In this document: in pieces, positions 15,591-24,193 of the stretch
How the letters are laid out: each line of letters opens with the position of its first letter
How positions within the stretch are numbered: position 1 is the stretch's first letter
Assembly: GCF_001571325.1 (NCBI RefSeq)
Contig: NZ_BCTO01000079.1
Location: forward strand, 1 to 39,582
DNA length: 39,582 bases
Source of the DNA: Delftia tsuruhatensis NBRC 16741
GTDB lineage: Bacteria > Pseudomonadota > Gammaproteobacteria > Burkholderiales > Burkholderiaceae_C
Direction: 5' to 3'
The notes under the pieces: model-generated
The model's input: the letters and a program-made list of their open reading frames with translations, nothing else
Databases searched by the model: none
What the model was told of the DNA's origin: nothing
Position numbers and translations under genes: made by a program

Positions 15591-16867
15591 GGCGCGGCGC
15601 CCTCTGCCGGGCCTTCGGCGGCCTTTCTGGGCTTGACAGCGCCACGGACCATGTCGAAGCGGAACAGCCGGCACTCGATGGGGCCGTTCCACATGGGCGT
15701 GCGCCGCGCTTCCTTCAGGCGCATCTTGCCGGGCAGCTTGAGGTCGGGCGTGAGCATCCAGGCGCTCCAGCCGCTGTAGTTCTTCTTCCAGTGGGTGGCC
15801 AGCTGGCTGAAGAATTCCACGCCGTCCTCGGTCTGGGCCGTCTCGCGGCCCGCGCGCTCGACCACGGCCATGCGCTCGCCGGCGCTGCGGCCGGCCGAGC
15901 CGGCTGCGGCAATGCGCTCGCCATAGGGCGGATTCAGCAGCATCAGGCCGGGCTGCTCGCAAGGCGGCATGCGCTGCAGCGCGTCACCGCCGCGCAACTG
16001 CACGGTCTGGCCCACGCCCGCGCGCTCGGCGTTGCGCTGGGCGAAGTCCACCATGCGGTGGGACACGTCGGAGCCATAGATGCCCACGGGGCTGTCGGGC
16101 AGGATGGCGGCCTCTGCCTCGTCCAGCATGGCTTCCCACACATGCCTCTGGAAGGGCACGAGCTTTTCGAACGCGAAGCGCCGCAGGATGCCTGCCGGAA
16201 TGCGCCGGGCGATCTGCGCGGCCTCGATCAGCACCGTGCCGCTGCCGCAGCAGGGGTCGTACAGCGGCTGGGGATCGTCGCCGTGCGGGTCCCAGCCCGT
16301 GGCGGCGATCATGGCCGCGGCCAGGGTTTCCTTGAGCGGCGCATCACCCTTGTCCTCGCGCCAACCGCGCTTGAACAGCGCCTCGCCCGAGGTGTCGATG
16401 TAGATGGTGGCCTCGTCGGTCGTCAGGTGCAGGTGCACGCGCACGTCGGGGTGGCGCGTTTCCACGTCGGGGCGCACGCCCTTCCTGTCGCGGAAGCGGT
16501 CGGCAATGGCGTCCTTGACGCGCAGCGCCGCAAAGTTGAGGCTGGTCAGCGGGCTGTGCTGGGCCGTGACTTCGATCTTGAAGCTCTCGCGCGGGGAGAA
16601 CCAGATCTCCCAGGCCACTTCGCTGGCGGCGCGGTACAGGTCGTTTTCGTTGCGGTACAGGGTCTGCGACAGCTGCACCAGCACGCGCTGGGCCAGACGG
16701 CTGTGCAGGTTCAGCAGCATGGCGTCGCGCCACAGGCCGCGCACCATCACGCCGCCACGGCCGACCAGGAGGTCGTGGCCGCTCAGGCCGGTGATCGCGT
16801 GGACCTCGTCGGCCAGAAATCCCTCAACGCCGGCGGCGCAGGGCAAAAACAGATGCAGTTGGTTCAT
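15587..16867 (-). CDS. THUMP-domain 23S rRNA guanine-N2 methyltransferase, RlmL N-domain type
   Basis: This 426-residue SAM-dependent RNA methyltransferase has an N-terminal THUMP region (about 50-155). Motif I follows at DPCCGSGTVLIEAA (204-217), then GSDVSHRMVDFAQRNAE, and the catalytic NPPY at 312-315. The layout matches the first half of E. coli RlmL (m2G2445 of 23S rRNA) without the RlmK half. An insertion of about 25 Ala/Gly/Arg-rich residues follows NPPYGERIA. The ATG at 16867 is chosen because longer frames run into the divergent ornithine cyclodeaminase promoter and gene. It is coupled by a 4-bp overlap to the PIN gene downstream. Confidence 0.9.
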   Translation of the reverse strand: MNQLHLFLPCAAGVEGFLADEVHAITGLSGHDLLVGRGGVMVRGLWRDAMLLNLHSRLAQRVLVQLSQTLYRNENDLYRAASEVAWEIWFSPRESFKIEVTAQHSPLTSLNFAALRVKDAIADRFRDRKGVRPDVETRHPDVRVHLHLTTDEATIYIDTSGEALFKRGWREDKGDAPLKETLAAAMIAATGWDPHGDDPQPLYDPCCGSGTVLIEAAQIARRIPAGILRRFAFEKLVPFQRHVWEAMLDEAEAAILPDSPVGIYGSDVSHRMVDFAQRNAERAGVGQTVQLRGGDALQRMPPCEQPGLMLLNPPYGERIAAAGSAGRSAGERMAVVERAGRETAQTEDGVEFFSQLATHWKKNYSGWSAWMLTPDLKLPGKMRLKEARRTPMWNGPIECRLFRFDMVRGAVKPRKAAEGPAEGAAP

Positions 16868-16982
16868 AGCTTGGGTGCCGAGCATACGCGCACCGCGATT
16901 CCCCGCGCAGGCGCCAGCCGAAACCCGCTTGCCTGCGCTTCGGCCCGGGCCTACAGTGGAAGCAACCGCGAGGGAGAGCACC

Positions 16983-18056
16983 ATGAAGCCTCGAACCACG
17001 CCCGTCCACACGGATTTCCTCGGCGCCACGCAGGCCGCACGCCTGGTGGCGCAGGTCGGCGTCGCCGCCTGCCTGGCCGGCCTGGCCGATGCCATCGAGC
17101 AAGACTTCGCGCGCTGGCCCGATTTCGAGAAATCGGCCCGCCTCGCCCACCATTCGCCCGGCGGCGTGATCGAGCTCATGCCCGTGTCCGATGCGCTGGA
17201 CTACGCCTTCAAGTACGTCAATGGCCATCCAGACAACGCCGACCGGGACCTGCCCACGGTGATGGCCTTCGGCGCCCTGGCCGACGTGGCCACGGGCCTG
17301 CCGGTCTTCCTGTCCGACCTGACGCTGGCCACGGCGCTGCGCACCGCGGCCACCTCGGCGCTGGCCGCGCGCCGGCTGGCGCGGCAGGGCTGCCGCAGCA
17401 TGGCGCTGATAGGCGCAGGATCGCAGTCCGAATTCCAGGCCCTGGCCTTCACCCACCTGCTGGGCGTGGAGCGGCTGCGCATCTTCGACATCGATGTCCA
17501 GGCCATGCGCAAGCTGGTGGACAACCTGGGCCATGCAGGCATTGCCGCCCAGCGCATCACCTGCTACACCAGCAGCGCCCAGGCGCTGGAAGGCGCCGAC
17601 ATCGTCACCACGGTCACGGCCGCCAAGCGCCGCGCCTGCGTGATCGCCGATGCCGATGTGCGCCCCGGCACCCACATCAATGCCGTCGGCGGCGATTGCC
17701 CCGGCAAGACCGAACTGCCCGTGGAGTTGCTGCGGCGCGCGCGCATCTTCGTGGAGTTCACGCCCCAGACGCGCGTGGAAGGCGAGATACAGCAGCTGCC
17801 CGCCGACGCGCCCGTGACCGAGCTGTGGCAGGTCATCAATGGCCTGGCGCCGGGACGCGGGCACGACACCGAGATCACGCTGTTCGACTCCGTGGGCTTT
17901 GCGCTGGAAGACTATTCGGCCCTGCGCTGGTTGCGCGCGCTGGCCCACGACACCGGGCTGATGCAGTCGATCGACCTGGTGCCTGCGCTGGCCGCCCCCC
18001 GCGACCTGTACCGGCTGGTGCGCGAGGCCGGGCAGGCAGAACGCGGCTTTGGCTGA
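16983..18056 (+). CDS. Ornithine cyclodeaminase
   Basis: This 357-residue protein of the ornithine cyclodeaminase/mu-crystallin family converts L-ornithine to L-proline and ammonia using bound NAD. The Rossmann motif IGAGSQSEFQAL is near residue 141, and NAVGGDCPGKTEL near 230 holds the catalytic Asp characteristic of true cyclodeaminases rather than crystallin-type ketimine reductases. GGGAG precedes the ATG. The arginase gene follows 17 bp downstream, so the two form an arginine-to-ornithine-to-proline pathway unit. The longer upstream frame, antisense to the methyltransferase gene, is not coding. Confidence 0.93.
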   Translation: MKPRTTPVHTDFLGATQAARLVAQVGVAACLAGLADAIEQDFARWPDFEKSARLAHHSPGGVIELMPVSDALDYAFKYVNGHPDNADRDLPTVMAFGALADVATGLPVFLSDLTLATALRTAATSALAARRLARQGCRSMALIGAGSQSEFQALAFTHLLGVERLRIFDIDVQAMRKLVDNLGHAGIAAQRITCYTSSAQALEGADIVTTVTAAKRRACVIADADVRPGTHINAVGGDCPGKTELPVELLRRARIFVEFTPQTRVEGEIQQLPADAPVTELWQVINGLAPGRGHDTEITLFDSVGFALEDYSALRWLRALAHDTGLMQSIDLVPALAAPRDLYRLVREAGQAERGFG

Positions 18057-18073
18057 CACGGGGACTGCATACC

Positions 18074-19039
18074 ATGGGTCCCATGAGCATGAACACCCAT
18101 ACGACCCCGCAGACCGCACGCGCCCTGAGACTCATAGGCGTGCCCACCGACATCGGCGCCAGCCGCCTGGGCAGCGCCATGGGCCCCGACGCGCTGCGCG
18201 TGGCCGGCCTGGCCCCGGCGCTGCGCCAGCTGGGCTGCCAGGTGCGCGACATCGGCAACCTGGCCGGTCCGCCCAATCCCCAGACACCGCCCGAGCAGGG
18301 GCTGCGCCACCTCGCACCGGCCCGCGCCTGGATGGACGCCGTGCACCAGGCCGTTGGCCAGGCGCTGGACGATGGCGAGCTGCCGCTGATGCTGGGCGGC
18401 GACCACAGCCTGGCCATGGGCTCGATCAGTGCCGTGGCCGCCCACTGCCGCCGCCTGGGCCGCGCGCTGCGCGTGATCTGGCTGGACGCCCACGCCGACT
18501 GCAACACGCCCGATATCTCGCCCAGCGGCAACCTGCACGGCATGCCCGTGGCCAGCCTGTGCGGCCTGGGGCCCGAGCCGCTGACCGCGCTGTCCCAGGG
18601 CGGCGATCCGGCGCTGGATGCCGCCTCGCTGTGCCAGATCGGCCTGCGCAGCGTGGATGACCAGGAAAAGCGCCTGCTGCATTCGCTGGACATCGAGGTG
18701 TACGACATGCGCGCCATCGACGAGTTGGGCATGCGCGAGGTCATGCGCCGCGCGCTCGACGGCCTCGCCGGCAGCGACACCCACCTGCACCTGAGCTTCG
18801 ACGTGGACTACCTCGATCCCGACATCGCGCCCGGCACGGGCACGCCCGTGCGCGGCGGCCCCAGCTACCGCGAGGCCCAGCTGTGCATGGAGATGCTGGC
18901 CGATACCGGACGCCTGGGCTCGATGGACCTGGTGGAACTGAACCCGGCGCTGGACCTGCGCAACCAGACGGCCGAGCTGGTGGTGGACCTGCTGGAGAGC
19001 CTGTTCGGCAAGAGCACGCTGGTGCGGGCCGATCGCTGA
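18074..19039 (+). CDS. rocF: Arginase
   Basis: This 321-residue ureohydrolase hydrolyses arginine to ornithine and urea. All binuclear manganese ligands are visible: H111 in LGGDHS, D138/H140/D142 in LDAHAD, and D243/D245 in SFDVDYLDP. GTGTPVRGGPSYREA matches arginase rather than agmatinase. An ATG at 18074 has a GGGGA site, and in-frame ATGs at 18083 and 18089 are alternatives. It follows the cyclodeaminase gene, whose substrate is its product. It is convergent with rtcA, with only 6 bp between. The nearby guanidine exporter raises the thought of a guanidine hydrolase, but the sequence and the cyclodeaminase partner favour arginase. Confidence 0.93.
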   Translation: MGPMSMNTHTTPQTARALRLIGVPTDIGASRLGSAMGPDALRVAGLAPALRQLGCQVRDIGNLAGPPNPQTPPEQGLRHLAPARAWMDAVHQAVGQALDDGELPLMLGGDHSLAMGSISAVAAHCRRLGRALRVIWLDAHADCNTPDISPSGNLHGMPVASLCGLGPEPLTALSQGGDPALDAASLCQIGLRSVDDQEKRLLHSLDIEVYDMRAIDELGMREVMRRALDGLAGSDTHLHLSFDVDYLDPDIAPGTGTPVRGGPSYREAQLCMEMLADTGRLGSMDLVELNPALDLRNQTAELVVDLLESLFGKSTLVRADR

Positions 19040-19045
19040 GGCCGC

Positions 19046-20089
19046 TCAGGCTGGCGAGAGCGAAACACGCCAGCCGTCGCCCGGTGCGTCCGTAGCGAAG
19101 CGCACAGGCACAAAGCGCTCGATCACCTCGAAATTGCTGCGCGCATGCGGCGTCAGTTCCGTGCAGGTGTAGCTGGCACCGCGCCCGCTGCGCCAGACGG
19201 CCAGCGCCAGCGGCAGGGCCCATTGGTCGGCCAGGTACGGGCCCAGCGCGGCCCGGCTGCCCTGGTGGCGGCGCACCTCGCGTGCCAGGTCATGCGCCAC
19301 CTTTTCGGCGCTGACGCCCTTCATGCCGAACTGCGTGAACACTTCGCTCAGGTGCTCATAGGCCAGCGTGGCCAGCAGCGCGTTGCCCGGCCCCTCGTTC
19401 TGGCGCACGGCAGCCACCTGCAACTGCTCGCCAGACCAGCCCAGGGCCTGGCCCAGATGGTCCAGTTCGCGCTGGGCCACCGCGCGTGGCAGCGCGGGCG
19501 CAAAGCATTCGGCATGGCTGGCCACGGGTGCGCCGCGTTCGGTGATATCGAAAGGCACCAGCCCATTGGTTGCCGGCGTGATCGTCACATCCATCTCACC
19601 GCCACCGGCCGGATAAAAGCCCAGCCGGCGCAGCCGCAGTTCGCAGCGCGCGCCCAGCCTGTGCAGCAGCGGCGCATAGCTGCGCTCCAGGAAATGGAAG
19701 GGCGGCGCGGCCGGGTTGTGGGTGCCGCCGCCCAGGGTCAGGCGGCTTTCGCCATTGGCCAGCATCAGCGCGGGCCACAGCGTCTGCAGCAGCAGGGTGC
19801 AACTGCCCGCCGAGGCGATCACGAAGCGGTACTCGCCCGCACGCACCGGCCCCGGTGTGAATTGCAGCGTCTGCGAATTCATCTCGGCGCCCTGCATCTG
19901 CGCGCCGCAGATTTCGGCGGCGGCATTGACGCAGGCCAGGTGCTGGCGCATCAGGCCCGGCTTGGCGCGCCCGGCACGGATGCGCTGCATGGCAAAGGGC
20001 TGACCCGTGCACATGGACAGCGCCAGCGCGCTGCGCAGCATCTGGCCTCCGCCCTCCCCGGCGGAGCCGTCGATCTCGATCACTTTCAT
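19046..20089 (-). CDS. rtcA: RNA 3'-terminal phosphate cyclase RtcA
   Basis: This 347-residue enzyme uses ATP to convert RNA 3'-phosphate ends to 2',3'-cyclic phosphates and can also adenylate 5'-phosphate ends. The start IEIDGSAGEGGGQMLRSAL is the family signature. Further motifs are GGGTHNPAAPPFHF and YLADQWALPLAL. The AMP-accepting histidine is H315 in TPHARSN, aligned with His309 of E. coli RtcA. It is the last gene of the leftward rtc operon, starting 13 bp after the nucleotidyltransferase stop. Length and motifs are complete. Confidence 0.95.
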   Translation of the reverse strand: MKVIEIDGSAGEGGGQMLRSALALSMCTGQPFAMQRIRAGRAKPGLMRQHLACVNAAAEICGAQMQGAEMNSQTLQFTPGPVRAGEYRFVIASAGSCTLLLQTLWPALMLANGESRLTLGGGTHNPAAPPFHFLERSYAPLLHRLGARCELRLRRLGFYPAGGGEMDVTITPATNGLVPFDITERGAPVASHAECFAPALPRAVAQRELDHLGQALGWSGEQLQVAAVRQNEGPGNALLATLAYEHLSEVFTQFGMKGVSAEKVAHDLAREVRRHQGSRAALGPYLADQWALPLALAVWRSGRGASYTCTELTPHARSNFEVIERFVPVRFATDAPGDGWRVSLSPA

Positions 20090-20102
20090 TTTTCTCTTTC
20101 AT

Positions 20103-20924
20103 TCATTGCCGCCAATTGCCGCCAAAGCGCGCCACGGCATCCCGCAGATAGCGGTCCAGCGGCGCCGCATCGGCCTGGCCCCCCGGATCGGGCGCATGGG
20201 CCATGGCATGGGCCAGCTCGCGCTCCAGGAAATCATGGACCCGCACCCGGCGCGGCCCCTTGGCGGCCTCGCCCAGGCGCATCTTGAGCTCCAGCAGCTC
20301 GTTGAGCTCGGCCAGCAGGCCTGCATCCTCCAGCGTGCCCGCCGCCAGCTGCGCAAAGCGCATGGGCGGCGCACCACGCCCCTCGCGTATCCAGCGCGCG
20401 GCCAGCAGTGGACGCAGCACGTAGAAGTATTTCTTGTAGCGCACCACATCGCCCTGCAGGTGGGCGCGCAGGTTCTTGCGCGCCATGGCCACATAGTGGT
20501 GGTAGCCGCGCACCGGCGAAAAGCCCTGCTCGGCCAGCAGATGCAGGCGCTCGGCCCAGGGCTGCTCCTGCCGGTAGACCACGGGCGAGCGAAGCCATTC
20601 GAGCAGCGTGGGGTTGGAGGCGCGCAGCAGCCCCAGCGCCTTGCGCAGCTCCCAGCCGCTGACATCGAGCTCGCCGCTGAGCGGCTGCTCTATGACATCG
20701 CGGCCCGGCGCCACCGTCAGATACCAGGGCAGGCGGTGGACGTAGATGAAGCGCACGTCATAGTCGCTGTCGGGCGAGGCAAAGCCCCAGCCGCGGCTGC
20801 CCGACTCGCAGGCAAACAGCACCGTGACCTCGTGCCTGCGCTCCACCTCGGCCAGGTTGGCCAGCACCGTGGCGCGCATGGCGTCGGAGACCGGATGCGC
20901 GCTCAATACCTTCTCTTCCCTCAT
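20103..20924 (-). CDS. RlaP-type nucleotidyltransferase of the RNA-repair operon
   Basis: This 273-residue protein belongs to the predicted nucleotidyltransferase family seen with RtcB and other RNA ligases (RlaP; YcgL-like, DUF2204/MNT fold). The polymerase-beta-type active site is clear: GSRGWGFASPDSDYDVRF (residues 42-59) with two metal-binding acids in DSDYD. A helical C-terminal half follows. It probably adds a nucleotide or modifies RNA ends during repair, and the exact reaction is unproven for this copy. It lies between rtcB and rtcA. Its ribosome-binding site (AGGA) is buried in a perfect 11-bp hairpin just before the ATG. Confidence 0.9.
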   Translation of the reverse strand: MREEKVLSAHPVSDAMRATVLANLAEVERRHEVTVLFACESGSRGWGFASPDSDYDVRFIYVHRLPWYLTVAPGRDVIEQPLSGELDVSGWELRKALGLLRASNPTLLEWLRSPVVYRQEQPWAERLHLLAEQGFSPVRGYHHYVAMARKNLRAHLQGDVVRYKKYFYVLRPLLAARWIREGRGAPPMRFAQLAAGTLEDAGLLAELNELLELKMRLGEAAKGPRRVRVHDFLERELAHAMAHAPDPGGQADAAPLDRYLRDAVARFGGNWRQ

Positions 20925-20960
20925 GCTCTCATCCTGCTTTCTGTTCCGGAGGATGAGAGC
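20925..20960 (-). promoter_or_regulatory. Intercistronic hairpin masking the RlaP ribosome-binding site
   Basis: The minus-strand RNA reads GCTCTCATCCT (20960-20950), a 14-nt loop, then AGGATGAGAGC (20935-20925), an 11-bp perfect stem. The 3' arm contains the AGGA site and abuts the ATG at 20924. There is no T-tract, so it is not an intrinsic terminator. It should restrain RlaP translation or act as a processing/stability element between rtcB and the last two genes. Confidence 0.7.
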
Positions 20961-20977
20961 CCGGGGCCCTCATCCAC

Positions 20978-22195
20978 TCACCCTTTCACGCACACCACTT
21001 GCTTCAGGGTGTGCACCACCTCCACCAGATCCTGCTGCGCGGCCATGACCGCATCGATGTCCTTGTAGGCCATGGGAATCTCGTCCACCACATCGGCATC
21101 CTTGCGGCATTCCACGCCCTCGGTGGCCTTGATGTGGTCCGCCACGCTGAACATCTTCTTGGCCTTGGTCCGGCTCATCACGCGGCCCGCACCGTGGCTG
21201 CAGCTCTCGAAGCTCTCCGGGTTGCCCAGGCCGCGCACGATATAGCTGCGCGCGCCCATGCTGCCCGGGATGATGCCCAGCTCGCCGCGCCGCGCGCTCA
21301 CCGCGCCCTTGCGGGTGATGAACACATCCTGGCCGAAATGGCGCTCCTGCTGCACGTAGTTGTGGTGGCAATTCACCGCCTCCACATGCGACTCGAAGGG
21401 CTTGGCGATCACCTTGCGCACCGTGGCGATGAGGTTGGCCATCATCACCTCGCGGTTGCGCATGGCGAACTTCTGCGCCCAGGACACGCCGCGCACATAG
21501 TCGCCAAAGTAGCGGGCCCCTTCCTCGAAATAGGCCAGGTCCTTGTCGGGCAGGTTGCGCTGATGCAGTTCTGCGTCCTTCTTGGCCAGCTCGATGAAAT
21601 GGGTGCCGATGGCATTGCCCACGCCGCGCGAGCCCGAGTGCAGCATGAACCACACGAAGCCCGCCTCGTCCAGGCAGATCTCGATGAAGTGGTTGCCGCT
21701 GCCCAGCGTTCCCAGGTGCTTGCGGTTGTTGGTGTTGGCCAGGCGCGGATGCAGCTCGCACAGCAGGTCGAACTCCTCGGCCAGCGTGGCCCAGACCTGG
21801 TCCACCGACACGGGCGGGTTCTCCCAGCTGCCTGGATCACGGCCCCGGTGGCGCGGCACCGAGCCATGCGGCACGGCCTGCTCTATCGCCGAGCGCAGCG
21901 GGCCCAGGTTGTCGGGCAGGTCCTCGGCGCGCAGCGTGGTCTTGGCAGCCATCATTCCGCACCCGATGTCCACGCCCACGGCCGCCGGGATGATGGCCTT
22001 GATGGTCGGAATCACCGAGCCCACGGTGGCGCCTATGCCCAGGTGCACATCGGGCATGGCCGCGACATGCTTGAACACCACGGGCAGGCGCGCGGCGTTC
22101 TCCAGCTGCTTGCGCGCCTCGTCCTCCACGGGCACGCCCTTGGTCCACATCTTGATGGGCACGCCGTTTTCCACGTTGTGTTGCAGGTAGTTCAT
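20978..22195 (-). CDS. rtcB: RNA-splicing ligase RtcB
   Basis: This 405-residue GTP/Mn-dependent ligase joins 2',3'-cyclic phosphate or 3'-phosphate RNA ends to 5'-OH ends. The start MNYLQHNVENGVPIKMWTKG lines up with E. coli RtcB (408 residues). An AAGGA site precedes this ATG, and a longer frame to 22258 is unlikely. Metal ligands D76 and C79 (VGVDIGCG), H169 (GSGNHF), H186 (LHSGSR) and H278 are present, as is the guanylylated H334 in SCSHGAGR. It is the core of the rtc operon. tRNAs cut by toxins such as colicin or PIN-type nucleases are the family's likely substrates. Confidence 0.97.
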   Translation of the reverse strand: MNYLQHNVENGVPIKMWTKGVPVEDEARKQLENAARLPVVFKHVAAMPDVHLGIGATVGSVIPTIKAIIPAAVGVDIGCGMMAAKTTLRAEDLPDNLGPLRSAIEQAVPHGSVPRHRGRDPGSWENPPVSVDQVWATLAEEFDLLCELHPRLANTNNRKHLGTLGSGNHFIEICLDEAGFVWFMLHSGSRGVGNAIGTHFIELAKKDAELHQRNLPDKDLAYFEEGARYFGDYVRGVSWAQKFAMRNREVMMANLIATVRKVIAKPFESHVEAVNCHHNYVQQERHFGQDVFITRKGAVSARRGELGIIPGSMGARSYIVRGLGNPESFESCSHGAGRVMSRTKAKKMFSVADHIKATEGVECRKDADVVDEIPMAYKDIDAVMAAQQDLVEVVHTLKQVVCVKG

Positions 22196-22254
22196 TGCGT
22201 TGTCCTTCAGTCTTCTTGTCTGTTCGTCTTGTTCAGGTCTTGCTGCCGCGCGGC

Positions 22255-22752
22255 TCATCCACGCATCAGGCGAGACAGGTCCCGCTTGCGGATGGCGCTG
22301 CCCAGGCTTTGATAGTCCCGCAGCGGGAATTCATGCTCCAGCCAGCGCTTTCGGTATTCCTCGACGCCCATGCCGCAATAAATACCGTCCAGCACGCGGT
22401 ACACGCTGCGCACCACGTCCTCGCGGGCCATCTGCCCACGGGCCAGCACTTCATAGTCATCCATGGCGGTGATGCCCCAGCTGGCCCAGTCCGCGTACTG
22501 CCGCAGCTCGTATGAAAGGGTGTCGTGGCCACCCTCCATGCTCAGGTGCACTTCGCCGGGCTCGTCCATGAACACGGCGGCAGCGCGGTGCGCGCCCTTG
22601 GCCAAGGCCAGCGCCATGGCGGCCAGATCACCCAGCGAATCATGCAGGTAGGACACGGCACACACCAGTTCCTCCTCGGGCGTGCTGAACTTCAACGTCG
22701 CCCAGCCCGCCTTGCCCACCTCATAGCTCCATAGTTCTTCGAATGCGGCCAT
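22255..22752 (-). CDS. Uncharacterised protein of the slipin-RtcB RNA-repair operon
   Basis: This is a 165-residue soluble, mixed alpha/beta protein with no signal peptide, membrane span or motif I recognise. The sequence is rich in acidic and aromatic residues. It has an N-terminal stretch that looks like beta strands, a long Ala-rich helix (LHDSLGDLAAMALALAKG) and a C-terminal YRKRWLEHEFPLRDYQSL. The ATG at 22752 follows GAGAGG, and the longer frame from 22812 overlaps the slipin stop and is unlikely. Its fixed position between slipin and rtcB suggests an accessory role in RNA repair, for example an adaptor to slipin. This rests on context only. Confidence 0.75.
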   Translation of the reverse strand: MAAFEELWSYEVGKAGWATLKFSTPEEELVCAVSYLHDSLGDLAAMALALAKGAHRAAAVFMDEPGEVHLSMEGGHDTLSYELRQYADWASWGITAMDDYEVLARGQMAREDVVRSVYRVLDGIYCGMGVEEYRKRWLEHEFPLRDYQSLGSAIRKRDLSRLMRG

Positions 22753-22808
22753 GGCCGTACCTCTCTTTTGTTTCTTCGTTGTCCGTTGTGTGCCGACCAG
22801 CCTGCCGG

Positions 22809-23948
22809 TCAACGCATCTTCACCAGCCCGTTGAGCACCTGGTCCAACCCTCCGAACACGGAGATCTTGTCGATGCGCTCGGCCACGCGTTCCAGCGTCT
22901 CCAGCTCCTTCATGCGCAGGGCCACGGGGTTGTCCTCCATGACCTTGGCGGTGTTGAGCAGCGAGCGCGTGGCCGCTGTTTCCTCGCGGCGGCGGATCAC
23001 GTTGGCCTGGGCCTGCTTTTCGGCCTGCACCACCTGGGTCAGGATGGCCTTCATCTCGCCGGGCAGCACGATGTCCTTCACGCCCACGCTCTCCACCACC
23101 ATGCCGAAGGGCTGCAGCTTGGCCGCCATGTGAGCGGTCACCACGTCGTCGATCACCGTCTTGTTCTCCAGCAGCTCATCGAGCGTGCGGGTGCCCACGG
23201 CGGCGCGCAGCGCGAACTGCAGCTCCCGGTACAGGTGCTCGGCGGGCTTTTGCAGCTGGGCAAAGGCGCGCAGAACGTCGGTGTGGCGATAGGTGGCGCT
23301 CAGGTTCAGGCGCAGGCTCACCTTGTCGCGGGTCATGATGTCCTGGCCCGAGACCTCGACGGCCTGCAGGCGCAGGTCCACCAGCTCCACGGCAATGCTG
23401 CGGCCGAACTTCCAGAACGCATGGCTGCCGGCCTGCAGCAGGCGGTCCACCTTGCCGTCGATGGTCAGCAGCGCGCACTGGCCTGCGGGCACCTGCACCT
23501 GCAGCACGCCGTTGAGGCCGGACACGCTGCGCTGGCGCAGCTGCGTCTGGGTCAGGCGCGCCGCCAGGGCGGCGGGCAGCTCGGCGCCGGCCTGCAGGTC
23601 GACCACCTGCACGCTCACATCCACCAGTCCCTTCCAGTACAGGCGGCGCGTGCCGGGCGGCAGGATCTCGACCAGCACGCCGTTTTCGCTGCGCAGGCCC
23701 GCCTCGGTTTCGGACAGTTCCACGCGCAGGAATTCGGCGGCCACCACGGCGGGCTCCTGGGCCATCAGGTAGTCGGCCAGGCCGTGCGTGAAGGCGGGCT
23801 GCTCCAGGGCAAAGGTTTCCACGCGCAGCTGGTCGGTGCCGGCAAACAGCCAGTGCCGGCCGCTGTGCAGCACGCGCTCGAAATCGCCATTGCGCAGCAG
23901 CAGGGCGCGTTCGTTCTTCTTGACGGTGATGCGTTGGATCTTCAGCAT
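22809..23948 (-). CDS. Slipin (SPFH/Band 7 protein) of the RNA-repair operon
   Basis: This 379-residue SPFH-family protein has an SPFH core at about 185-300 (VSGQDIMTRDKVSLRLNLSATYRHTD is the classic slipin stretch). An Arg/Glu-rich coiled-coil follows (QAEKQAQANVIRRREETAATRSL), then a hydrophobic C-terminus. Unlike ordinary slipins it lacks an N-terminal transmembrane hairpin. Instead it has two similar N-terminal modules (ERALLLRNGDFERVLHSGRH near 13 and QCALLTIDGKVDRLLQAGSH near 155), suggesting an internal duplication. The ATG at 23948 has an AGGAG site. It is the first protein gene of the sigma54-driven operon. SPFH proteins oligomerise into scaffolds, and one for repair enzymes is plausible. 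Confidence 0.9.
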   Translation of the reverse strand: MLKIQRITVKKNERALLLRNGDFERVLHSGRHWLFAGTDQLRVETFALEQPAFTHGLADYLMAQEPAVVAAEFLRVELSETEAGLRSENGVLVEILPPGTRRLYWKGLVDVSVQVVDLQAGAELPAALAARLTQTQLRQRSVSGLNGVLQVQVPAGQCALLTIDGKVDRLLQAGSHAFWKFGRSIAVELVDLRLQAVEVSGQDIMTRDKVSLRLNLSATYRHTDVLRAFAQLQKPAEHLYRELQFALRAAVGTRTLDELLENKTVIDDVVTAHMAAKLQPFGMVVESVGVKDIVLPGEMKAILTQVVQAEKQAQANVIRRREETAATRSLLNTAKVMEDNPVALRMKELETLERVAERIDKISVFGGLDQVLNGLVKMR

Positions 23949-24193
23949 TTCTTCTTCTCCTCGTTCGGCGTCTTCGCCGCAATCCATAGGGGTGCCGTTA
24001 CAGCAGCGGCAGGGTTCCAGGGGGCACGGCCCGGGCCTTGCAGTGCGCCGTGGCGGCAACCCTGGAAACAGGTTGCAGCGTGGCTGGCTGCGGGCGCGGA
24101 CCGTGCCGGGACCTGGCACAGCCGCCGCTGCTGACGGGGGGGCGGCCTGGGGCTGCATCGCAACCCGGCGGCCACCTCCCGCGTTCGGCGGGT

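Noticed and set aside
15791..19039. A 1082-residue plus-strand ORF
   Set aside because: Only the last ~321 codons (arginase) are real. The rest is a stop-free shadow antisense to the methyltransferase and out of frame with the cyclodeaminase, typical of high-GC DNA.
18074..19039. Guanidine hydrolase instead of arginase, given the nearby guanidine riboswitch
   Set aside because: Arginase motifs (GTGTPVRGG), cotranscription with ornithine cyclodeaminase and lack of a riboswitch in its own leader favour arginase.
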